From CALMSM01 sp964534095 (lineage in GTDB: Bacteria > Patescibacteriota > Saccharimonadia > Saccharimonadales > CALMSM01), in NCBI GenBank assembly GCA_964534095.1, contig CAZHPF010000058.1, positions 1 through 6,360 of the forward strand: a DNA stretch of 6,360 nucleotides, given 5' to 3'. A model generated the notes under the pieces. The model made no database searches. It was not told the DNA's origin and saw nothing but the letters and a program-made list of their open reading frames with translations. Shown here one piece after another: positions 1 to 4,589 of this stretch (the stretch's first letter is position 1; every line of letters begins with the position of its first letter). The position numbers and the translations under genes are program-made.

Positions 1-2
1 AA

Positions 3-101
3 ACCACCTGGTTAGCAAGCGATGAAGACCGCTAAGGGGCGGATATTGCGTGGCACTTAAGCGAAACCCTTAAGCTCGACAAAGCCAAGACCAAGCGTAT
101 T
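3..101 (+). pseudogene. topA: TOPRIM-encoding part of topA with in-frame TAA
   Basis: This is the left-edge continuation of the topA frame. It translates as TTWLASDEDR, then TAA at 33-35, then GADIAWHLSETLKLDKAKTK running straight into the downstream frame. Family TopA proteins read D-x-D-R-E-G-x-x-I-A/S-W-H-L here, so the stop falls on the glutamate of the TOPRIM acidic triad (Glu115 in the usual E. coli numbering). One G-to-T change from GAA to TAA explains it. No frameshift is involved, since both sides are in the same frame. The rest of the gene is intact, so a sequencing or assembly error, a population variant or a very recent mutation is more likely than an old pseudogene. The gene's true 5' end lies outside the window. 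Confidence 0.85.
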
Positions 102-2078
102 GTGTTCCACGAGATTACTAAGCCCGCCATTTTAGAAGCTATCCAAAATCCCCGGCAAGTAGACAAACATTTGGTTGACGCCCAGCAAGCCCGTCGTATC
201 CTTGATCGGCTTGTTGGCTATGAGCTCAGCCCGGTTCTCTGGAAAAAGGTCAGACCAGGTCTCAGTGCCGGCAGAGTTCAATCTGTTGCAGTACGCTTGA
301 TCGTGGAGCGGGAACGCGAGATCCAGGCGTTTGAACCAATCGTGACGTTCAAAGCTACGGCACTATTCACCTTATCGGACGGCACCGAACTACCCGCTGA
401 GTGTCCAACCAAATTCCCAACTCAGCAAGCTGCGCACACATTCCTGGAAAGTCTGACAGGCAAAGCGTTCTCTGTGACGTCTATCGACAAAAAACCAGCG
501 TCGCGTAGCCCAAGCCCACCATTCACCACTAGCACACTGCAGCAAATTGCGGGCAGCCGCTTAGGCTGGAGCCCACGTACCACTATGAGCGTGGCTCAGA
601 AGCTCTACGAGCAAGGTCATATTACGTACATGCGTACCGATTCGCTCAACTTAAGTCCCATTGCTACTAGTGCTATGCAGGCGTTCATCACCAAAGAGTA
701 TGGCGCACAGTACCATCAGTCGCGCGGTTTTAAAACAAAGACCAGCGGTGCCCAGGAAGCCCACGAAGCTATCCGGCCAACCAACCCCGCTAAAACCACC
801 GCAGGGGCAGATGCTACCCAGCAGAAGCTTTATGGCCTCATCTGGCGCCGGGCGCTGGCCAGTCAGATGGCTCCGGCTAAACTTGAAAAAACAACTGTGC
901 AAATTGCCTATAACGCCACCGCCAAAAATGAACATTTTGTGGCCGAAGGAGAAATATTAGTTTTTGATGGCTTTTTGAAAGTATGGGGTCGAAGCGGTGA
1001 CGATAAAATTCTGCCGCCTCTGGCAACCGGAGATGTGCTCAACCTTGCTTCAGCCCAGGCAGAGCAAAGCTTTAGCCGTCCTCCCGCTCGCTACACCGAA
1101 GCCTCTCTAGTAAAAGCACTCGAAGAAATGGGCATAGGGCGTCCAAGTACCTATGCACCGACTATCGGTACTATCCAGGCTCGTGAATATGTTGAAAAAA
1201 CCGACGTAGAAGGGAATGAACGGCCTGTTACTACTCTAAAACTAGACCAGGGTGGTGTTAAAGAAGAGGTTCTTGCCACCCCTTATGGCAATGACAAAAA
1301 CAAGCTCGTACCAACCCATACAGGGGAAGTCGTTACTGACTTTTTGGTAAAAAACTTCCCTGACATCGTCGATTATGACTTTACTAAAAAAGTTGAAGAC
1401 GAATTTGATGATATTGCCGAGGGGAAAACCGGCTGGCAACAAGTGCTACAAGAATTTTATGATCCGTTTCATCTGGTAGTTGAAAAATCAGAGGACATTA
1501 GTCGCGCAGAGGCTTCTCAGGCGAGAGAACTAGGTACCGACCCTAAATCAGGCAAACCTGTCTTTGCTCGATTTGGTCGATTTGGCCCTATGCTGCAGAT
1601 TGGCACCAAGGACGACGTCGAAAAACCAGCCTTTGCCCCCATGCCAACAGGAGCCAAAATAGACACCGTTACCCTTGAGCAGGCACTGGAGATGTTTAAC
1701 CTTCCACGCCTACTTGGGCAAACAAAAGACGGCAAAGACATTAAAGCTAATATCGGCCGGTTTGGACCCTATATTGTCGTTGATAAGCTGTTTGTGAGCA
1801 TAAAACCGCTTGATCCTCTTACTATCACACTAGAAGAGGCAAACGAGCTCTACGCAGCTAAGCTCAAAACAGAAGCAGAGAAAAACATCGCCGACTTCGG
1901 AGACGGAGTAAAAGTGCTCAATGGACGATTCGGCCCGTATGTAACAGATGGTAAGAAAAACGCTAAAATTCCTAAGGGAACAGCCCCCGACACTCTCACC
2001 CACGAACAAGCAAAAACCCTGTTAGAGGCTGCCCCAACAGCCAAGAAACGCCGGTCAACTCCACGCCGCAAGAAGTAG
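102..2078 (+). CDS. topA: DNA topoisomerase I (type IA), frame broken upstream
   Basis: Type IA topoisomerase that relaxes negative supercoils by cutting one strand through a 5'-phosphotyrosine link. The listed start is the first start-type codon (GTG) after an in-frame TAA at 33-35. It is unlikely to be the true start, because the same frame upstream still reads as TopA. Seen, numbered from the GTG: SAGRVQSVAVRL at 55-66, the catalytic tyrosine in HITYMRTDS (Tyr176, codon 627-629), AHEAIRPT at 220-227, and the MGIGRPSTYA block at 343-352. The C-terminus has three GRFGP repeats (near 492, 552 and 608), as in Toprim_Crpt-type tails, and ends in a basic stretch (KKRRSTPRRKK). Only one cysteine is present, so the four-Cys zinc fingers of E. 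coli TopA are absent. Without the upstream part the product would lack most of the TOPRIM domain and could not be a normal enzyme. Family assignment is very secure; whether the gene is functional is not. It ends with TAG. Confidence 0.93.
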   Translation: MFHEITKPAILEAIQNPRQVDKHLVDAQQARRILDRLVGYELSPVLWKKVRPGLSAGRVQSVAVRLIVEREREIQAFEPIVTFKATALFTLSDGTELPAECPTKFPTQQAAHTFLESLTGKAFSVTSIDKKPASRSPSPPFTTSTLQQIAGSRLGWSPRTTMSVAQKLYEQGHITYMRTDSLNLSPIATSAMQAFITKEYGAQYHQSRGFKTKTSGAQEAHEAIRPTNPAKTTAGADATQQKLYGLIWRRALASQMAPAKLEKTTVQIAYNATAKNEHFVAEGEILVFDGFLKVWGRSGDDKILPPLATGDVLNLASAQAEQSFSRPPARYTEASLVKALEEMGIGRPSTYAPTIGTIQAREYVEKTDVEGNERPVTTLKLDQGGVKEEVLATPYGNDKNKLVPTHTGEVVTDFLVKNFPDIVDYDFTKKVEDEFDDIAEGKTGWQQVLQEFYDPFHLVVEKSEDISRAEASQARELGTDPKSGKPVFARFGRFGPMLQIGTKDDVEKPAFAPMPTGAKIDTVTLEQALEMFNLPRLLGQTKDGKDIKANIGRFGPYIVVDKLFVSIKPLDPLTITLEEANELYAAKLKTEAEKNIADFGDGVKVLNGRFGPYVTDGKKNAKIPKGTAPDTLTHEQAKTLLEAAPTAKKRRSTPRRKK

Positions 2079-2142
2079 CTACTCGTAAATTACAAAAATA
2101 CATACTTTTCCACAATCTTTACACTTATTACAACCTTATTCT

Positions 2143-2183
2143 GTGGTGATATTGGCATACATGATTATGTAAATTAACACCAC
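2143..2183. promoter_or_regulatory. Inverted repeat GTGGTG / CACCAC upstream of promoter
   Basis: GTGGTG (2143-2148) is the exact reverse complement of CACCAC (2178-2183). A smaller CATA / TATG pair (2156-2159, 2166-2169) nests inside. The right arm ends 4 bp before an extended -10 element, so a protein bound here could act on the upstream promoter. It is not a good terminator for topA because no T-run follows. Role as an operator is inference. Confidence 0.3.
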
Positions 2184-2187
2184 TTCG

Positions 2188-2196
2188 TGCTATAAT
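2188..2196 (+). promoter_or_regulatory. Extended -10 promoter (P1) for the sigma-4/HARE gene
   Basis: TGC directly followed by a perfect TATAAT (2191-2196) forms an extended -10 element, which can work without a good -35, and no good -35 is seen. Transcription would begin near 2203, about 88 bases before the chosen start codon at 2291. It lies in the gap after topA and reads toward the sigma-4/HARE gene. Confidence 0.45.
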
Positions 2197-2202
2197 AACT
2201 GT

Positions 2203-2227
2203 AGTCAAAAAATATAGTTGACTTTTT
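2203..2227 (+). promoter_or_regulatory. Inverted repeat AGTCAA / TTGACT with T-run
   Basis: AGTCAA (2203-2208) and TTGACT (2218-2223) are exact inverted copies with a 9-bp AT spacer. The right arm is also the likely -35 of promoter P2, and five T residues end at 2227. In RNA made from topA or from P1 this would be a weak 6-bp hairpin followed by a short U-run, so it could be a leaky terminator or attenuator. In DNA it could be an operator over the -35. The stem is AT-rich, so the terminator reading is weak. Confidence 0.3.
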
Positions 2228-2245
2228 GTCTGTATGTTATACAAT
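2218..2245 (+). promoter_or_regulatory. Sigma-70 type promoter (P2) for the sigma-4/HARE gene
   Basis: TTGACT at 2218-2223 (5 of 6 to TTGACA), a 16-bp spacer, and TACAAT at 2240-2245 (5 of 6 to TATAAT). An overlapping alternative is TATACA at 2238-2243 behind TGT as an extended -10. The -10 lies in another inverted repeat, TGTAT-GTT-ATACA at 2231-2243. Predicted transcription start near 2252 gives a leader of about 40 bases with the ribosome binding site near its end. Confidence 0.5.
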
Positions 2246-2280
2246 TAATGTATCAGTTTTACAAATTTGATGGGCGGGAC

Positions 2281-2284
2281 GGAG
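2281..2284 (+). promoter_or_regulatory. Ribosome binding site GGAG deciding the start at 2291
   Basis: GGAG sits 6 bases before ATG 2291. Two earlier in-frame starts, TTG 2267 and ATG 2270, have no Shine-Dalgarno-like sequence at a useful distance, and the residues they would add (MMGGTENT) do not look like part of the sigma fold. This supports 2291 as the real start. Confidence 0.6.
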
Positions 2285-2290
2285 AATACA

Positions 2291-3322
2291 ATGTCGGATA
2301 CACCCCAGCTGGAGATAGAAAAAGTCGCAAATGACGTACTTGCTGCTATCCCTAAAGAACGCGAACGCGAGATTATCTCCCGACGATTCGGCTTATTTGA
2401 CCGCAAAGAAACCTTAGAGCAGATCGGGGAATTACTTGGTATTACTCGTGAGCGGGTGAGACAGCTGGAAAAAGCCGTTATAACATCACTTAAAGTGCAG
2501 GCAAGCGATAGCAAGCTGCCCCAGGTGGTTACAGCACAAGACACCTTCATGGCACTCTTAAAAGAACTCGGCGGCGTAGCCCGTGTGAGCAATCTAAGCG
2601 CTAAATTATCAGAAGAAAATAGTCGCTTAGACCAAGCACGTATATCTTTTTTGGCTCAGTTATGCCCAAAACTAGTTGTTATTGACGAAAATGATCACTA
2701 TTACTTAAGCGTAGCCATCAAGGGAACACAGGACGAAAAAGCCATCAAAAAACGCATTGAAGCGATTATTGACACTGTTAAGGCACTCGGCAAACCATCT
2801 GGCATTAAAGAAATCGCCAAACAGGCAAGCTACGACGACGCTACAGAGGCCGAGGCGCTAGCTTCTGCTAGTAAATCTCTCGCTACTCTCAATGGCAAGT
2901 GGGGGCTGGTAAAATGGCCAACCGTTAACCCTAAAAATATCCGCGACAAAATCTACGTTATCCTTCAGCAAAAGGGAAGTCATATGCACTTTAACGAGAT
3001 TGCCAAGGCCATCAAAGAGAGTTCTTTCAAGCGTAAAGAAGTCACTACCCAAGCTATCCATAACGAACTTATCAAAGACAAACGGTTTGTACTCATCGGC
3101 CGCGGTCTGTACGCCCTCAAGGAGTGGGGATATGCGACTGGTACTGTGAGCGACATCATCGAAAAAGTTCTCCGTAAAGCAGGCAAGCCATTGCACCGGG
3201 ATGAAATTGTTCAAGAAGTCCTTAAGAGTCGCTACGTCAAAGAAACAACCATCTTGTTAAACCTTCAGTCTAAGTCACAGTTCAAGCGTACTGCTAAAGC
3301 TACATACGATCTCGCTCAATAA
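2291..3322 (+). CDS. Sigma-70 region 4 protein with tandem HARE-like winged helices
   Basis: Probable DNA-binding transcription regulator of 343 residues. Residues about 8-68 match sigma-70 region 4: EREREIISRRFGL, then the helix-turn-helix TLEQIGELLGITRERVRQLE at 41-60. Regions 1, 2 and 3 are absent, so it cannot melt a -10 element as a full sigma factor does. The rest appears to be four similar winged-helix units at about 84-140, 150-210, 216-277 and 285-343. The third (HFNEIAKAI to RFVLIGRGLYAL) and fourth (GKPLHRDEIVQEVL to KATYDLA) resemble HARE-HTH domains, the fold of the RNA polymerase delta subunit N-terminus. The first two are more diverged. HARE domains are known in chromatin and RNA polymerase-linked proteins; sigma-4 plus HARE suggests a factor recruited near promoters, which is inference. 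It has its own promoter region after topA, and the next gene starts 36 bp downstream. The start was set at 2291 by its GGAG. Domain calls for region 4 and the last two units are firm; biological role is unknown. Confidence 0.88.
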   Translation: MSDTPQLEIEKVANDVLAAIPKEREREIISRRFGLFDRKETLEQIGELLGITRERVRQLEKAVITSLKVQASDSKLPQVVTAQDTFMALLKELGGVARVSNLSAKLSEENSRLDQARISFLAQLCPKLVVIDENDHYYLSVAIKGTQDEKAIKKRIEAIIDTVKALGKPSGIKEIAKQASYDDATEAEALASASKSLATLNGKWGLVKWPTVNPKNIRDKIYVILQQKGSHMHFNEIAKAIKESSFKRKEVTTQAIHNELIKDKRFVLIGRGLYALKEWGYATGTVSDIIEKVLRKAGKPLHRDEIVQEVLKSRYVKETTILLNLQSKSQFKRTAKATYDLAQ

Positions 3323-3358
3323 TCTCATAGCCAGATTTTACCCTATAGGTCTTCCTTT

Positions 3359-3985
3359 ATGAATATCGTACGGCACTTCGGTTTAGAACTACCTAAAATC
3401 TCGCCTGACACTCCATTACTCCATAGCAAAGCGGAGATGCGCGCTGCGGCCGCAGAACCACACACTCACTTTGTGCGTTCGGTTGAACTTGATGGAGTGC
3501 CGTGGACATACGGTCTTCGGCGACACCTCAGGCGAACCGACAGAGAATTTGCCCGGCTTGAAGATGCCACCAGTTCGCCCGTTGTACCGCACCAGTGGGG
3601 GCTATATCCCAGGGAGCATGTTGCTGACCAGGCTGCCGTCCAAGCTGCAACCGATTATCGCCATCCGCATGGCTACATACTTGCAGCTACCGTCCAAATC
3701 ATCAGGCCTGCAGCCATCGATTCGGAGAACTTAACCGCCATAGAGCAAGCGTTTGCACATAGACTTTACACTGGTTATTACCGTCAAAAACCTTTGGCCG
3801 TGCTGCCAAGGCTATATGACCTAGGCTCCGAGGAATGTCTTTACGGATATCCGGCTCAGACGACCGAAGCACCCCGTTTTTGGGTTGTAGACATTGAGCC
3901 ACGCCTTAGCAGATTCGTGCCGTTATCACCATTAACAGAAACCGAACGTTTTACGAACGTTATTGTAGGGTCGTTAGACGGGTAG
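3359..3985 (+). CDS. Conserved-looking hypothetical protein, 208 residues
   Basis: I do not recognise this protein. It is predicted soluble: no signal peptide or membrane segment is visible. The N-terminal half is rich in Arg, His and Ala (RAAAAEPHTHF at 29-38, YGLRRHLRRTDREFARLE at 51-68). The middle has a hydrophobic strand-like stretch (GYILAATVQIIRP at 105-117), and the C-terminal half is rich in Tyr and Pro (HRLYTGYYRQKP at 134-145, RFWVVDIEPRLSRFVPL at 173-189). There is one cysteine (Cys160). No catalytic motif stands out. The start ATG has only a weak AGG 9 bases upstream, and just 36 bp separate it from the preceding regulator, so co-transcription from P1/P2 is likely. The local base composition is slightly GC-richer near its start (a GCGGCCGC site at about 3445). 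It is the last plus-strand gene before the convergent gap. Coding status is likely from length and good codon structure, not from homology. Confidence 0.7.
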   Translation: MNIVRHFGLELPKISPDTPLLHSKAEMRAAAAEPHTHFVRSVELDGVPWTYGLRRHLRRTDREFARLEDATSSPVVPHQWGLYPREHVADQAAVQAATDYRHPHGYILAATVQIIRPAAIDSENLTAIEQAFAHRLYTGYYRQKPLAVLPRLYDLGSEECLYGYPAQTTEAPRFWVVDIEPRLSRFVPLSPLTETERFTNVIVGSLDG

Positions 3986-4012
3986 TATATAAACCCGTAT
4001 GCTAATTAGGTT

Positions 4013-4031
4013 AGGCAGATAGAATAGGCAG
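4013..4031 (+). repeat. Short direct repeat TAGGCAG x2
   Basis: TAGGCAG occurs at 4013-4019 and 4025-4031, a 12-bp period, just after the hypothetical gene. No function is assigned; it may be chance. Confidence 0.35.
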
Positions 4032-4041
4032 GGCAAATATA

Positions 4042-4056
4042 AAAACGGGGCGTTTT
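4042..4056 (+). terminator. Weak hairpin, possible terminator of the plus-strand unit
   Basis: AAAACG (4042-4047) pairs with CGTTTT (4051-4056) around a GGG loop, 57 bases after the last plus-strand stop codon. Only two of the six pairs are G-C and the T residues are part of the stem rather than a free tail, so this is a poor intrinsic terminator. It is the best candidate near the gene end. Confidence 0.25.
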
Positions 4057-4112
4057 GCAGTAACAATAAAAACCGTAAGCCTACAAAGTAACAGTAGAGA
4101 ACACCAACACAG

Positions 4113-4126
4113 GTTATAGACATAAC
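4113..4126. repeat. Small hairpin abutting the dif-like site
   Basis: GTTAT (4113-4117) and ATAAC (4122-4126) pair around AGAC. It directly abuts the palindrome at 4127-4150, so the two could stack in RNA or form a composite protein site in DNA. Confidence 0.35.
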
Positions 4127-4152
4127 GTCGCACAATGTATATTTTGCGACTC
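4125..4152 (+). other. dif: Candidate dif site (XerC/XerD recombination site)
   Basis: A 28-bp imperfect palindrome laid out like dif: an 11-bp left arm ACGTCGCACAA, a 6-bp centre TGTATA, and an 11-bp right arm TTTTGCGACTC. The arms contain the exact inverted pair GTCGCA / TGCGAC. From memory of the E. coli dif (arms GGTGCGCATAA and TTATGTTAAAT, centre TGTATA), the centre is identical, the left arm matches at 7 of 11 and the right arm at 5 of 11. In known bacteria XerC/XerD act at dif to resolve chromosome dimers at the terminus. The site lies where plus-strand genes on the left meet minus-strand genes on the right, which fits a terminus. The right (XerD) arm is usually the better conserved one and here is the worse match, so this is a suggestion. 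Alternatives are a hairpin acting as a weak bidirectional terminator, or an operator. Confidence 0.35.
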
Positions 4153-4171
4153 TAATATCTTGGTATAAGAG
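4150..4171 (+). repeat. Imperfect hairpin CTCTAATA / TATAAGAG
   Basis: CTCTAATA (4150-4157) pairs with TATAAGAG (4164-4171) at 7 of 8 positions around a TCTTGG loop. It begins on the last paired base of the preceding palindrome, so the two structures compete for one base. Not followed by a T-run. Confidence 0.3.
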
Positions 4172-4175
4172 GACA

Positions 4176-4234
4176 ACTGATACAGCCCCTGCAGGGGACT
4201 ATTTTGTATATTTAGGGTTTAAGGGCTGATCAGT
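4176..4234 (+). ncRNA. Candidate structured RNA element, 12-bp bulged stem
   Basis: ACTGAT (4176-4181), a bulged A, and CAGCCC (4183-4188) pair with GGGCTG (4223-4228) and ATCAGT (4229-4234), giving 12 Watson-Crick pairs with a single bulge. Inside lies the 12-bp palindrome CCCCTGCAGGGG (4186-4197), whose CCCC overlaps the main stem, so two mutually exclusive folds are possible. This is the strongest RNA-like structure in the gap. It matches no RNA family I know and its strand is undetermined, because the complementary strand folds similarly. Being a real transcript is inference. Confidence 0.3.
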
Positions 4235-4341
4235 GTCATGCACCCCGCGAACTTTACTCTGTATTATTAGCTGCTTGATCCCACCCCTAGGGCTCTCTAG
4301 TGTCTCACGTAAGATTCACTACGCTATTTGACTTTTCCACA

Positions 4342-4383
4342 GCAATGTCGTGAAAAGATTTGCTTTTTCACAAGTTCCATTGC
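4342..4383. repeat. Nested inverted repeat (two stems, 13 bp in all)
   Basis: The outer stem is GCAATG (4342-4347) with CATTGC (4378-4383); the inner stem is GTGAAAA (4350-4356) with TTTTCAC (4365-4371). Both are exact. Imperfect direct repeats beginning CTATTTG flank the structure (4324-4330 and 4385-4391). It is not followed by a T-run on either strand, so a terminator is not favoured. It could be a folded RNA, a protein-binding cruciform or a trace of a small mobile repeat; the sequence does not decide. Confidence 0.4.
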
Positions 4384-4495
4384 ACTATTTGCTATTCCCT
4401 GTTTTTCTTGTCCAAATATATTTTTTGACATTTTACTAACTCTATAGTTTCGTATAGTTTTTTTGGAGAAACTTCCTGTTTAGCAAATATGAACA

Positions 4496-4505
4496 TTTTA
4501 CGAAC
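4496..4505 (+). repeat. TTTTACGAAC decamer, one of three local copies
   Basis: The same 10 bases occur on the same strand at 3949-3958 (end of the hypothetical gene), 4496-4505 (gap) and 4664-4673 (3' end of ftsQ). I saw no further copy in the window. They surround the convergence point. Function unknown. Confidence 0.4.
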
Positions 4506-4510
4506 TAGCG

Positions 4511-4526
4511 GAGAAGTAGAGAAGTA
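4511..4526 (+). repeat. Tandem duplication of GAGAAGTA
   Basis: Two perfect head-to-tail copies of GAGAAGTA, 4511-4518 and 4519-4526, in the non-coding DNA about 65 bp beyond the ftsQ stop. Probably a slippage product. Confidence 0.6.
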
Positions 4527-4562
4527 GCGCGGCTTACTGCTGCCTTACTATCCATCGTCTTG

Positions 4563-4578
4563 CCGTATGTGTTTACGG
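4563..4578 (-). terminator. Hairpin just after ftsQ, weak terminator candidate
   Basis: CCGTA (4563-4567) pairs with TACGG (4574-4578) around a 6-base loop, 11 bases past the ftsQ stop on the minus strand. No U-run follows on that strand, so intrinsic termination is doubtful. It is the only hairpin seen close to the end of the murG-ftsQ unit. Confidence 0.2.
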
Positions 4579-4589
4579 TATACATGAGC

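Larger units (their letters stand above)
3986..4589. other. 604-bp non-coding gap between convergent genes
   Basis: No reading frame of credible length with a start and ribosome site lies here on either strand. The left part (to about 4310) has mixed composition and several inverted repeats, including a dif-like palindrome. The right part (about 4320-4505) is AT-rich with T-runs and short direct repeats. No tRNA, tmRNA, RNase P or SRP RNA signature was found. For a genome style with small gaps elsewhere in this window (36 bp and -4 bp between adjacent genes, 188 bp at the promoter region) it is large, so it may hold the terminus site, a structured RNA, or both. Confidence 0.7.

Noticed and set aside
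2106..2114. DnaA-box-like TTTTCCACA here and at 4333-4341 (one mismatch to TTATCCACA)
   Set aside because: Only isolated copies in AT-rich DNA, no cluster, and no dnaA, dnaN or similar neighbour. An origin also does not fit converging genes.
2267..2290. Longer start (TTG 2267 or ATG 2270) for the sigma-4/HARE gene
   Set aside because: No ribosome site upstream, and the clear GGAG at 2281-2284 fits ATG 2291.
2858..3214. Minus-strand open frames inside the sigma-4/HARE gene and inside topA
   Set aside because: They are shadows opposite well-supported coding frames, with no recognisable protein and no ribosome sites.
4213..4278. Open frame ending in LLAA before TGA 4276-4278
   Set aside because: It has no start codon after the TAG at 4213-4215 and overlaps the strong hairpin.
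4061..4400. Possible tmRNA gene, from TTA GCT GCT TGA at 4267-4278 (Leu-Ala-Ala-stop, like a tag ending)
   Set aside because: No tRNA-like 3' end with a GTTCGA-type T loop and CCA lies downstream, and no 5' GGATTCGAC-type start upstream. The four codons alone are likely chance.
4425..4458. TTGACA at 4425-4430 with TATAGT at 4443 or 4453 as a promoter
   Set aside because: Spacers of 12 or 22 bp are both wrong for sigma-70, and no gene on the plus strand follows.
4489..4527. Short reading frame MNILRTSGEVEK on the plus strand
   Set aside because: Only 12 codons, and the nearest GGAG is more than 20 bases upstream. No support for translation.
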